Assembly (NCBI GenBank): GCA_002428415.1
Contig: DIWI01000062.1
Coordinates: 1-28,803 of the forward strand
DNA length: 28,803 nucleotides
DNA from: Clostridiaceae bacterium UBA6110
GTDB taxonomy: Bacteria > Bacillota > Clostridia > Clostridiales > Clostridiaceae
Direction: 5' to 3'
Shown here: in pieces, positions 15,918 through 23,447 of the stretch
Numbering within the stretch: position 1 is the first letter of the stretch
Layout: each line of letters opens with the position of its first letter
Notes under the pieces: model-generated
Database searches by the model: none
The model's input: the letters and a program-made list of their open reading frames with translations, nothing else
What the model was told of the DNA's origin: nothing
Made by a program: the position numbers and the translations under genes

Positions 15918-16924
15918 TGGACAAGGTCAAATCAAGTAACAAGGATTTTATGGAATGGCTTAAGCTTGGATTGGTCCTGGTAGTCATTACTGCTGTTGTT
16001 GCCGTAATAATGGCTTACATCAACACCTCGACCAAGGACATCATAGCAAAGAACAATATGATCAAGCAGGAAGACCTCGAATATGTAATGGCAGGGGCCG
16101 ATGATGTTGCACCATATGGCGGCACCATGCCAGGTGAGGATTCCAGCATAAAGGAGATATACGAGGCCAAGGCAGGCGGAAGCGTTATGGGCTACGTGTA
16201 CAAGATATCCGTCCAGGGTTATAAGGACATGGTAGATGTTCTTGTAGGCATAAAGGCGGATGGAAACATCGGTGCCGCAAAGGTAACCAAGCTTGCTGAA
16301 ACTCCTGGTCTGGGTGCTCTTGTGCAGGAACCTAAGTACATTGATCAGTATACCGGAAAGCCAATTGCTGAGAGCTTCAAGGTTGTGAAGGCTGCACCTG
16401 CCAATCCGAATGAGATTGAGTCAGTTTCCGGTGCAACAATCTCGTCGAATGCAGTTGCCACTGCAATAAACGATGCCGTAAATCACTACAAGACTGAAAT
16501 CAAGGGTGAAGCTGTGGTTGAAGAGCCTAAGTCGGAACCTACCATAGAGAACATGCTCCTTGATGGTGATGCAATGGAAGAAGTGACCGGAGACCTCAAG
16601 ACACTTAAGGTCACCAAGGCTGGAGCAGTTACTGGCTATATAGTATATGGCGAAGGCAAGGGATATTATGACACACCTATCATCGTTGCTGTCGGTTTCG
16701 ACCTTGCGACGAAGAAGATAACAAACATCATGGTCACCGAACAAAACGAGACACAGGGTCTTGGAACTGCAATCACAGATGTTGAATTCAGCGAGATGTT
16801 CCAGGGCAAAGATGCGCAGGCTCAAAAGATTGAAGTATATTCAGGCGCATCAGTAAGCTCCGAAGGTGCCATAAAGGCAATAAACGCCGCTATAACATTC
16901 TTCAACGATGTTCTGGCGAAGTAG
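15917..16924 (+). CDS. rnfG: RnfG-like subunit with two tandem FMN-binding domains
   Basis: Membrane-anchored flavoprotein of Rnf. RnfG is normally near 200 residues with one FMN-binding domain; this one has 335. One membrane helix (about 16-36) is followed by a first FMN_bind domain with ETPGLGALVQEPKYIDQYTGK and SGAT, where Thr174 is the expected covalent FMN site. A Glu/Pro-rich linker (about 200-215) leads to a second, similar domain. It has ETQGLGTAITDVEFSEMFQGK and SGAS, where Ser312 replaces the threonine. The internal repeat is clear by eye: both halves pair E-T-x-GLG with SGA(T/S)xSSxA. AGGAGG (15901-15906) precedes the ATG by 10 nt. No apbE flavin transferase gene is present here. 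Confidence 0.9.
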   Translation: MDKVKSSNKDFMEWLKLGLVLVVITAVVAVIMAYINTSTKDIIAKNNMIKQEDLEYVMAGADDVAPYGGTMPGEDSSIKEIYEAKAGGSVMGYVYKISVQGYKDMVDVLVGIKADGNIGAAKVTKLAETPGLGALVQEPKYIDQYTGKPIAESFKVVKAAPANPNEIESVSGATISSNAVATAINDAVNHYKTEIKGEAVVEEPKSEPTIENMLLDGDAMEEVTGDLKTLKVTKAGAVTGYIVYGEGKGYYDTPIIVAVGFDLATKKITNIMVTEQNETQGLGTAITDVEFSEMFQGKDAQAQKIEVYSGASVSSEGAIKAINAAITFFNDVLAK

Positions 16925-16933
16925 GGGGTTGAC

Positions 16934-17620
16934 ATGGGAAAATATATTGAAAGAATTACAAACGGCCTGTTTAAAGAAAACACCATATTCGTACAGCTGA
17001 TAGCCATGTGTCCTCTCCTGGCAGTTTCTACAAGCCTTGTGAACGCTATAGGAATGGGAGTGGCAGCAACTGCCGTCCTCATATTCTCAAACCTGTTCAT
17101 ATCACTTCTGAGAAACTTCATACCGGACAAGGTTAGAATACCTGCATTCATTGTAGTCATAGCTGGTTTCGTATCAGCGGTTGACATGTTAATGGCAGCA
17201 TATACAGTTGACTTGTACAATGCACTCGGAATCTTCATTCCGCTTATCGTCGTCAACTGCGTAATTCTTGGAAGAGCTGAAGCATATGCAAGCAAAAACG
17301 GACCTTTGCTGTCAGTATTTGATGGAATAGGCATGGGTTTAGGCTTCACACTGGCGCTAGCATCACTTGGCGCTATCAGGGAAGTTCTTGGAGCTGGCAC
17401 ACTTCTGGGAATAAAAGTAACACCTGACTTCTTCGAGCCGGCAAATGTCTTCATATTGCCTCCAGGAGCGTTCCTGGTACTCGGTATGATGATGGCATTC
17501 CTAAACAGCAGAAAGATCAAGAAGGGCGAGGCAGCTCTCAAGCTTCATGATGATGCACTGCTTCTAGCAATGGTCGGAGCAGATGCAAAGCCTAATTTGA
17601 CATCTGAGGAGGAGAACTAG
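16934..17620 (+). CDS. rnfE: Rnf complex membrane subunit E
   Basis: Integral membrane subunit, 228 residues with six hydrophobic segments. It carries both conserved cysteines that with RnfA hold a [2Fe-2S] cluster in the membrane: Cys26 in AMCPLLAVS and Cys109 in IVVNCVILGRAEAYASKN. These motifs also separate it from the related NqrD. GGGGG (16924-16928) lies 5 nt before the ATG, and the gene follows rnfG by 9 nt. The C-terminus is charged and likely cytoplasmic. It looks entirely normal, in contrast to RnfC, RnfD and RnfG of the same operon. Confidence 0.95.
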   Translation: MGKYIERITNGLFKENTIFVQLIAMCPLLAVSTSLVNAIGMGVAATAVLIFSNLFISLLRNFIPDKVRIPAFIVVIAGFVSAVDMLMAAYTVDLYNALGIFIPLIVVNCVILGRAEAYASKNGPLLSVFDGIGMGLGFTLALASLGAIREVLGAGTLLGIKVTPDFFEPANVFILPPGAFLVLGMMMAFLNSRKIKKGEAALKLHDDALLLAMVGADAKPNLTSEEEN

Positions 17621-17621
17621 A

Positions 17622-18200
17622 ATGGGAGAACTGCTTATAATATTTCTTAATGCGGCTCTTATAAACAACTTCGTGCTTTCAAAGTTCCTTGGTATATGTT
17701 CTTTCCTTGGAGTTTCCAAGAAAAGGGATGCGGCTATAGGAATGGGCCTGGCGGTAACTTTCGTCATGGCTATGGCATCTGCCGGAGCATGGCTCATTGA
17801 TACATTCCTTCTCAATCCGTTCGAGCTGGGATATCTGAGAAGTATAGCGTTCATACTTGTTATTGCTGCGCTTGTTCAGTTCGTTGAGATGGTAATCAAG
17901 AAAATCAGCCCCGGACTTTACAAGGCTCTTGGAATCTACCTGCCGCTCATAACCACAAACTGTGCCGTTCTTGGTGTGGCCCTGCTCAATACACAGGAGT
18001 CATACACATTCATTGGCAGCATAGTCAATGGAGTTGGAGCTGCTGCAGGCTACTTCCTGGCAATTGTCCTTATGGCTTCCATAAGAGAAAGACTGGAAAA
18101 AGTCAGCTCAATTCCTGTTGCATTCAAGGGACTGCCATTGACCCTGGTCATTGCCAGCCTTATGTCACTTGGGTTCCTGGGATTCCAGGGACTTATATAG
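17622..18200 (+). CDS. rnfA: Rnf complex membrane subunit A
   Basis: Integral membrane partner of RnfE, 192 residues with six hydrophobic segments. Hallmarks are NNFVLSKFLGICSFLGVSKK with Cys26 and ITTNCAVLGVALLN with Cys114, the two expected ligands of the shared [2Fe-2S] cluster. The usual GICPFLG reads GICSFLG, a mild change that leaves the cysteine. GGAGG (17608-17612) lies 9 nt upstream within the rnfE end, and only one base separates the two genes. Confidence 0.95.
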   Translation: MGELLIIFLNAALINNFVLSKFLGICSFLGVSKKRDAAIGMGLAVTFVMAMASAGAWLIDTFLLNPFELGYLRSIAFILVIAALVQFVEMVIKKISPGLYKALGIYLPLITTNCAVLGVALLNTQESYTFIGSIVNGVGAAAGYFLAIVLMASIRERLEKVSSIPVAFKGLPLTLVIASLMSLGFLGFQGLI

Positions 18201-18212
18201 GGGGGTATTGAG

Positions 18213-19046
18213 ATGAAGGAAGTATTGACAGCCGTAGCGGTGCTATCATCGCTGGGTCTGGTATTCGGTGTTCTTCTTGGTTTCGCCTCCAAGGTATTTG
18301 AAGTCAAACAAAATCCACTCGTTGGCGAAGTCCTGATGGTTCTGCCAGGTGTAAACTGTGGCGGATGCGGATATGCAGGATGCGAGCAATATGCAATCGC
18401 AGTAGCAGACAACGGAGAAGTTCCTACTCTCTGTTCAGTCGGCGGATCACCAGTTTCCCAGAAGATCGGCGATATAATGGGAGTCAAGGTCTCCGCAAGT
18501 GAAAAGATGGTTGCATATGTCAAGTGTAACGGAGATTGCGACAAAGCAAAGCAGAAGTATGATTACCATGGAATCATGGACTGTACAAGTGCAGCAGCAC
18601 TTCCAGGAGGCGGCGCCAAGTCATGCTCATATGGCTGCCTCGGTCTTGGGACCTGCGTAAAGGCATGCGAATTCGATGCTATCAGAATAATAGATGGTAT
18701 CGCGATAATTGATGAATCAAAATGCACCAATTGTGGCGCATGCATGAAGGTCTGCCCTAAGAACCTCATTGAATCAGTTCCTGAGAACTCAAGGGTAAGA
18801 GTTGCATGTAATTCAAACGATTCTGCCAAGGATACCATGGGAAGCTGCAAGGTAGGCTGCATCGCCTGCAAGAAGTGCGAGAAGGCGTGTGAGTTCGATG
18901 CTGTGCATGTGAATGACAACCTCTCGAAGATCGATTACTCGAAGTGCACACAGTGCAAGGCCTGCGTAAAGGCATGTCCTACAGCTTCAATAGAAGACAT
19001 ATTCGAGATCAGCAAGGTAGACAAGAAATCCAAGGCAACTGCATAA
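18213..19046 (+). CDS. rnfB: Rnf complex ferredoxin-type subunit B
   Basis: Entry point for electrons from reduced ferredoxin. The 277-residue protein starts with a membrane helix (about 5-27). A first [4Fe-4S] domain follows in NCGGCGYAGCEQYA plus a later Cys. Four more clustered-cysteine motifs come next: CSYGCLGLGTCVKAC, CTNCGACMKVC, CKVGCIACKKCEKAC and CTQCKACVKAC. The total is about five [4Fe-4S] clusters, usual for clostridial RnfB. GGGGGG between the rnfA stop and the ATG is the ribosome site. The lysine-rich tail ends just before a strong terminator, so it is the last gene of the rnf operon proper. Confidence 0.95.
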   Translation: MKEVLTAVAVLSSLGLVFGVLLGFASKVFEVKQNPLVGEVLMVLPGVNCGGCGYAGCEQYAIAVADNGEVPTLCSVGGSPVSQKIGDIMGVKVSASEKMVAYVKCNGDCDKAKQKYDYHGIMDCTSAAALPGGGAKSCSYGCLGLGTCVKACEFDAIRIIDGIAIIDESKCTNCGACMKVCPKNLIESVPENSRVRVACNSNDSAKDTMGSCKVGCIACKKCEKACEFDAVHVNDNLSKIDYSKCTQCKACVKACPTASIEDIFEISKVDKKSKATA

Positions 19047-19051
19047 TTAAT

Positions 19052-19078
19052 GGGAGGACATGTATATGTCCTCCTTTT
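19052..19078 (+). terminator. Intrinsic terminator after rnfB
   Basis: GGAGGACAT (19053-19061) pairs perfectly with ATGTCCTCC (19066-19074) around a 4-nt loop, followed by TTTT. It ends the rnf operon. Confidence 0.85.
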
Positions 19079-19101
19079 CATTTGAGCTATAATTGAATCA
19101 G

Positions 19102-19359
19102 ATGAAATACTTACAGGATGTGATGGAAATGGTTCCTTGGCTTTATATTGCAGCAGGAGTAGCTGCAGCCGCCCTGATTGTCGCACTGCGCAACTGGAAG
19201 GGGAGCAGGACATCAGGAAACGATCCAATCGGTGCAATTGCAGCATTTCTCATAATAATGGGAGTCATATTTGGTGAAGACCAGAACCTTGCTTATGGCT
19301 TCATAGGATTTGGAGCTGCGCTTTTTGTATTGCTCCAGATCAGTAAGCCAAAGAAGTAG
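19102..19359 (+). CDS. Small membrane protein of unknown function
   Basis: I do not recognise this protein. From the ATG at 19102 it has 85 residues with three hydrophobic stretches: WLYIAAGVAAAALIVAL, PIGAIAAFLIIMGVIFG and NLAYGFIGFGAALFVLLQI. A positively charged loop (RNWKGSR) lies between the first two and a Lys-rich end closes it. The start is uncertain: TTG 19093, ATG 19102, ATG 19123 and ATG 19129 are all in frame, and the last has AGGA about 10 nt upstream. A perfect TATAAT (19088-19093) lies just before it without a good -35, so it may have its own promoter beyond the rnf terminator. The reading frame and hydrophobic pattern support a real gene, but not strongly. Confidence 0.6.
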   Translation: MKYLQDVMEMVPWLYIAAGVAAAALIVALRNWKGSRTSGNDPIGAIAAFLIIMGVIFGEDQNLAYGFIGFGAALFVLLQISKPKK

Positions 19360-19387
19360 GGGAGAAGTCTGAAATAATCTATATGAC

Positions 19388-19410
19388 AAAGGCCGGCAAT
19401 GCCGGCCTTT
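19388..19410. terminator. Bidirectional terminator between convergent genes
   Basis: AAAGGCCGGC (19388-19397) pairs perfectly with GCCGGCCTTT (19401-19410) around AAT. The 10-bp GC-rich hairpin ends in T runs on both strands. It separates the plus-strand small membrane gene from the minus-strand SDR gene. Confidence 0.8.
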
Positions 19411-19414
19411 ACTG

Positions 19415-20155
19415 TTAAAGTACAACTCCACCGTCTACAGACAGAACAGTTCCTGTTATGAATGATGCCTCTTCTGATGCGAGGAACGCGTATGCATTTG
19501 CAATGTCTTCCGGAGTTCCGAGCCTTCTTAGAGGTGCTTTCCCCTCCATCATCTCGATGACCTTCTCAGGCATCTTCTTGACCATAGGGGTTGCTATGAA
19601 TCCCGGTGCAATGGCATTGACCCTGATATTCTTCTTTCCAAGCTCCTTGGCCCAGGTCTTTGTCATTCCGATGACGCCCCACTTTGTTGCGGCATAGTTT
19701 GTCTGGCCGAAGTTTCCATAAAGACCAACTACTGAAGATGCGTTAAGGACAACTCCGCCGCCATTGTCTGACATTACCGGTACTATAAGCTGTGTGCAGT
19801 TGAACACTCCCTTGAGGTTGACATCAATTACCTTGTCGAAATCCTCTTCAGGCATCTTTATGAGCTGGTTGTCTGCAGTTATTCCAGCATTGTTGACCAG
19901 CACATCGATCTTACCCCATTTTGATACAACATCGTCAACCATTGCTTTAATCTGGTCCCTGTTGACTACATTGACTTCATATGCAAGAAACTCAGCGTTC
20001 ATTTCTTTAAGCTCAGTTGAAATCTCATCCATTGAGCTGAGTTTTACGTCGCAGATCACTACCTTCGAGCCTTCAGCAGCGAACTTAAGTGCTGTAGCCT
20101 TACCTATACCCTGGGCTGCACCTGTGACAATGGATACTTTTCCCTCTAATCTCAT
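19415..20155 (-). CDS. SDR-family oxidoreductase, FabG/acetoacetyl-CoA reductase-like
   Basis: Short-chain NAD(P)H-dependent 3-ketoacyl/3-hydroxyacyl reductase, 246 residues. Cofactor motif TGAAQGIG is at 11-18, NNAG at 88-91, and the catalytic set is Asn113, Ser140, Tyr154 and Lys158 (YAATK). The ending PLRRLGTPEDIANAYAFLASEEASFITGTVLSVDGG (start about 209) is typical of FabG and PhaB proteins. Acidic Asp36 after the second strand hints at NAD(H) over NADP(H), but that is weak evidence. Lying with a CoA-transferase, a permease and, nearby, thiolase, it more likely handles 3-hydroxyacyl-CoA or a free 3-hydroxyacid than fatty-acid ACP. AGGGAGG lies 5 nt before the ATG. It is the last gene of the minus-strand operon. 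Confidence 0.88.
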   Translation of the reverse strand: MRLEGKVSIVTGAAQGIGKATALKFAAEGSKVVICDVKLSSMDEISTELKEMNAEFLAYEVNVVNRDQIKAMVDDVVSKWGKIDVLVNNAGITADNQLIKMPEEDFDKVIDVNLKGVFNCTQLIVPVMSDNGGGVVLNASSVVGLYGNFGQTNYAATKWGVIGMTKTWAKELGKKNIRVNAIAPGFIATPMVKKMPEKVIEMMEGKAPLRRLGTPEDIANAYAFLASEEASFITGTVLSVDGGVVL

Positions 20156-20194
20156 AATTACCTCCCTGAATTAGACTTATTTTCCCTTAAAGAA

Positions 20195-20222
20195 CAGGAA
20201 TATGCATTCCTGCATATTCCTG
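20195..20222. repeat. Perfect hairpin between the GntP permease and SDR genes
   Basis: CAGGAATATGCA (20195-20206) pairs over 12 bp with TGCATATTCCTG (20211-20222) around TTCC. No U-run follows on the minus strand, so it is not a typical terminator. It may be an mRNA-stabilising element, a processing site or an operator. Confidence 0.6.
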
Positions 20223-20243
20223 CTTGTCTGTTGAATTTTAGTC

Positions 20244-21530
20244 TTATAGTATTCCGAATGCTGCGTAAAGTACTATACAGACTGCAGTTGCTACTATTGG
20301 ATTTATAAGGCTTGTTACCATTATGTCCAGGTATGAATCCTTATGAGTAAGTCCAGTAACAGCCAGCAGAGTCAGGACAGCTCCATTGTGAGGGAGTGTG
20401 TCAAGTCCGCCTGATGAAAGAGAAGCTATTCTATGGAGAGCTTCAGGTGAAACACCTGTTGTTGCAGCAAGCTCCATGTACTTTGCTCCAAGTGCCTCAA
20501 GAGCTATTCCCATACCGCCTGATGCCGATCCTGTTGCTCCTGCAAGCACATTTACTGCAACCGCTTCAGATATGAGTATGTTTCCCTTGATTCCAAGCAG
20601 AAGATTTGTGAGGTCCTTGAATCCTGGTACGGCTTTAACAACCGATCCGAATCCAACTGCTGCCGATGTATTGATGATTGCGAGTACTGATCCCGCTGCG
20701 CCGTCATTGATGGTCTTCTGAAGATTCTTGAGTCTGGTGAATCCTACTGCTATACCAACAAGAATTCCGGCAGCAAGAGCTACGACGATGTTCTGCTTGA
20801 GAACATTAAGTACAACTACGACAACTATAAGAGGAAGTATTGCAAGGGCAGGGTTCATCAGGTGCTCGTGGTCTACAGACTCAAGCTTTTTGTCTGGCTC
20901 TATAAAGCCTTCACCCTTTGCTGTATACTGGTTCTCCCTGTAGGTAAGCCATACCATACCAAGTAAGAGCATGACTATAGTTGCAACAATACCAAGTATC
21001 GGAGCAGCTGTAGCAGTAGTTCCGAAATACTTCATCGGAATGAGGTTCTGTATCTGTGGTGAACCAGGTACTGCTGTCATTGTGAATCCGAAAGCTCCAA
21101 GTGCTATTGCTCCAGGTATGAGCTTCCTTGTAATGTTAGCTTCTCTGAATAGTGCAAGTGCAAGTGGGTAAACTGCGAATACGACAACGAAGAGGGATAT
21201 TCCACCGTAGGTCAGTACTGCGCATCCAAGGACTATGGCGAGCATTGCTCTCTTAGCTCCGAGAACCTTTGCGATCCATGAAGCTATGGATCTTGCTGCG
21301 CCTGATTCGTCCATTATCTTTCCGAATATTGCGCCAAGCATGAATGTTGGGAACCATGATTTTGTGAATCCTACGAATCCGGTCATGTAAGTGTCGGTGT
21401 ACATCGGCAGAAGGTCAAGACCTCCTGTGAGTCCAACGACAAGTGCGCAGATAGGAGCTATCCAGATGATGGACATGCCTCTGTACGCGAGGATCATAAG
21501 TAGTGCAAGACCTAAGAAAATACCAAACAT
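20244..21530 (-). CDS. GntP-family permease, probable organic-acid transporter
   Basis: Membrane transporter of 428 residues with about eleven or twelve hydrophobic segments. The pattern (MFGIFLGLALLMILAYRGMSI, GKIMDESGAARSIASWI, GALGAFGFTM-like segment and TAVPGSPQIQNLIPMKYFGT) is that of the GntP/gluconate:H+ symporter family. The family also includes permeases for beta-hydroxybutyrate and other short organic acids. Because it sits between a CoA-transferase and a dehydrogenase, a short-chain (3-hydroxy)acid is a likelier substrate than gluconate; this is inference from context. AAGGAGG precedes the ATG. It lies 64 nt after the CoA-transferase in the same direction. Confidence 0.87.
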   Translation of the reverse strand: MFGIFLGLALLMILAYRGMSIIWIAPICALVVGLTGGLDLLPMYTDTYMTGFVGFTKSWFPTFMLGAIFGKIMDESGAARSIASWIAKVLGAKRAMLAIVLGCAVLTYGGISLFVVVFAVYPLALALFREANITRKLIPGAIALGAFGFTMTAVPGSPQIQNLIPMKYFGTTATAAPILGIVATIVMLLLGMVWLTYRENQYTAKGEGFIEPDKKLESVDHEHLMNPALAILPLIVVVVVLNVLKQNIVVALAAGILVGIAVGFTRLKNLQKTINDGAAGSVLAIINTSAAVGFGSVVKAVPGFKDLTNLLLGIKGNILISEAVAVNVLAGATGSASGGMGIALEALGAKYMELAATTGVSPEALHRIASLSSGGLDTLPHNGAVLTLLAVTGLTHKDSYLDIMVTSLINPIVATAVCIVLYAAFGIL

Positions 21531-21554
21531 TTTACTCCTCCTTATAATGAAGAT

Positions 21555-21576
21555 TATATAATATAAATATTATATA
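21555..21576. repeat. AT-only inverted repeat between CoA-transferase and permease
   Basis: TATATAATAT (21555-21564) and ATATTATATA (21567-21576) form a perfect 10-bp inverted repeat around AA. It contains TATAAT-like boxes on both strands. It might be an internal promoter or operator for the permease and SDR genes, but AT richness makes chance likely. Confidence 0.4.
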
Positions 21577-21594
21577 CAAATAGTAAGTGGGGGA

Positions 21595-23142
21595 TTATAG
21601 TACCAGTTTCATTGGCTCCGGTCTGAAGATCCTCTCGTCCATGATCTTCAAATCGGGGGATATGCCGGGTTCGAAATCCATCTGGTCAAGGATGTCTTTC
21701 TGAAGCTCAACTCCAGGTGCAATTTCTGTCAGGACCAGTCCTTCCTGAGTAAGCTCGAAAACGGCTCTTTCAGTTACATAAAGCACTTCCTGCCTGATTT
21801 CCTTTGCATATTCTCCAGAGAAGGTAATCTGCTCCACATCCTTCAGGAATTTCTTTACTTTGCCTTCCTTGCTGATGATGAGCCTTCCGTCGCCGACTGC
21901 AAGTTCCAATCCGCCTGCTGTGAATGTTCCGCAGAATATGACCTTTTTTGCATTCTGTGTGATGTTGATAAATCCGCCAGCTCCTGCTATTTTCGGTCCG
22001 AACTTGCTGACGTTGATGTTTCCGATCCTGTCGCACTGCGCAAGGCCGAGATATGCCACGTCAAGTCCGCCGCCGTCATAGAAATCGAACTGGTAGGGCT
22101 GGTCGATTATCGCTTCTGCATTTGTAGCTGCGCCGAAGCTCAAACCGCCTGCAGGTATTCCACCGATAGGACCAGGTTCTACGGTAAGCATCAGACCCTG
22201 AATGTTCTCCTCGTTTGCCACAATGGAGACTCCTTCAGGCATTCCGATTCCAAGATTGATGATCGCATGAGGAACAAGTTCCATCGCACATCTCCTGGCA
22301 ATGACCTTTCTTTCGTCAAGTTCAAGAGGCTTGACTGAGTTTACAGGCACCTTGACTCCTCCGGTATAAGCAACATTGAAAGCTTCTGAGAATGTCATCA
22401 TGTGATTCTTCATGTCTGCGACTTCAACAATCGCATCCACATAGATACCAGGCACCTTTACCATCCTTGCATCAAGGGTTCCTGCCTTGACAACCTTTTC
22501 GACCTGTACTATGACAGTTCCGCCAGAGTTATAGGCTGCCTGCGCCAGTGAAAGGGCTTCAAGAGTTCCTGCTTCCTTCTCCATTGTTACGTTGCCTTTT
22601 TCATCAGCATATGTACCTCTGATAAGCGCCACGTTGATAGGGAAGTACTTGTAGAGAAGGTATTCCTCTCCGCCAACTGTGATCAGTTCAACAATATCCT
22701 CAGTTGTCTTTGTGTTGAGCTTTCCACCTTCGACCCTTGGATCCACGAAAGTCTTCATTCCAACCTTTGTGATCATTCCGGCTCTCTTGGCGGCTATCTC
22801 CCTGAACAGCTGAGATATAGTTCCCTGTGGAAGGTTGTAGGCTTCGATCTTATTTTCCATCGCAAGCTTCTGTACCTTCGGTACCAGGTTCCAGTGTCCG
22901 CCGATGACTCTCTTGAGCAGGCCTTCATGTCCCAAATGATTAAGTCCTCTTTCTTTTCCATCGCCTTGTCCGGCTGCATAGACCAGTGTGAGGTCCCTTG
23001 GCTCATTCGTTTCAACGAACCTAGTTTCGAGAGCTGCTTCGACTTCCTCGGGAACAGCGTTTCCTACGAAACCACTTGTTGCTACAGTATCTCCTGATTT
23101 GATCAGTTTTACAGCTTCCGCTGCAGTTAAAAACTTAACCAA
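21595..23142 (-). CDS. Family I acyl-CoA:acetate/propionate CoA-transferase (Pct-type, fused subunits)
   Basis: Moves CoA between acyl-CoA donors and short carboxylic acids. The 515-residue protein fuses the alpha and beta halves, as in propionate CoA-transferase (Pct) and E. coli YdiF. The N-terminal half has ATSGFVGNAVPEEV and VYAAGQGDGKERGLNHLGHEG. The second half has INLGIGMPEGVS and the active-site segment VEPGPIGGIPAGG, where Glu322 would form the glutamyl-CoA intermediate. It starts with TTG at 23142, supported by AAAGGAGG (23150-23157) 7 nt upstream. A perfect sigma-54 promoter lies about 40 bp upstream. Substrate range in this family is broad, so acetate, propionate, butyrate, 3-hydroxybutyrate or lactate are all possible. 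Confidence 0.93.
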   Translation of the reverse strand: MVKFLTAAEAVKLIKSGDTVATSGFVGNAVPEEVEAALETRFVETNEPRDLTLVYAAGQGDGKERGLNHLGHEGLLKRVIGGHWNLVPKVQKLAMENKIEAYNLPQGTISQLFREIAAKRAGMITKVGMKTFVDPRVEGGKLNTKTTEDIVELITVGGEEYLLYKYFPINVALIRGTYADEKGNVTMEKEAGTLEALSLAQAAYNSGGTVIVQVEKVVKAGTLDARMVKVPGIYVDAIVEVADMKNHMMTFSEAFNVAYTGGVKVPVNSVKPLELDERKVIARRCAMELVPHAIINLGIGMPEGVSIVANEENIQGLMLTVEPGPIGGIPAGGLSFGAATNAEAIIDQPYQFDFYDGGGLDVAYLGLAQCDRIGNINVSKFGPKIAGAGGFINITQNAKKVIFCGTFTAGGLELAVGDGRLIISKEGKVKKFLKDVEQITFSGEYAKEIRQEVLYVTERAVFELTQEGLVLTEIAPGVELQKDILDQMDFEPGISPDLKIMDERIFRPEPMKLVL

Positions 23143-23178
23143 TTATTTTCCTCCTTTCGATATATTACAAAATAGTAT

Positions 23179-23196
23179 ATGCAAGATTCGTGCCAA
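23179..23196 (-). promoter_or_regulatory. Sigma-54 (-24/-12) promoter of the CoA-transferase operon
   Basis: The minus strand reads TTGGCACGAATCTTGCA, a full match to the sigma-54 consensus YTGGCACGNNNNTTGCW with the required GG-N10-GC spacing. The start would be near 23169, giving a leader of about 27 nt with the ribosome site inside it. The adjacent gene encodes a sigma-54 activator. Confidence 0.92.
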
Positions 23197-23310
23197 GAGA
23201 AAAAACAGGGTGTTTTTATGCCTTTTTGTGCTTTTTTCGTTCAAAATCCTTAATTAAAGTAAACATTTGCATCGAATTGAAGATCTGAACCTGAAAAACC
23301 ATTCATGTTG

Positions 23311-23327
23311 TGTCCAGATTTTGGACA
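23311..23327. promoter_or_regulatory. Enhancer-like repeat 1 (TGT-N11-ACA)
   Basis: TGTCCA, 5 nt, TGGACA: a perfect inverted repeat centred about 150 bp upstream of the sigma-54 start site. That distance suits an upstream activator site for a Fis-type HTH regulator such as the neighbouring one. Confidence 0.6.
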
Positions 23328-23412
23328 ATATTTTTTGTTAAAGTTTAAACGTTTTCATAGAATTGATGAATCTCAACGATTTGTAGGTTTGCTTTATAAA
23401 AAAGCACACAAC

Positions 23413-23447
23413 TGTACATAATGTTTACACTGTCCAAATAATGTACA
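23413..23447. promoter_or_regulatory. Enhancer-like repeats 2 and 3 (two TGT-N11-ACA sites)
   Basis: TGTACA-N5-TTTACA (23413-23429) and TGTCCA-N5-TGTACA (23431-23447) lie one base apart, 250-270 bp upstream of the sigma-54 start. They share the TGT-N11-ACA frame with repeat 1. They end exactly at the 3' end of the regulator gene. Confidence 0.5.

Noticed and set aside
23335..23352. Possible second Rex box, TTGTTAA-N4-TAAACGT
   Set aside because: Only one half fits; the other matches 4 of 7 positions in an AT-rich region.
23390..23412. TGCTTT...AAAGCA hairpin as terminator of the sigma-54 activator
   Set aside because: The stem is 6 bp and AT-rich, with no U-run after it on the minus strand.
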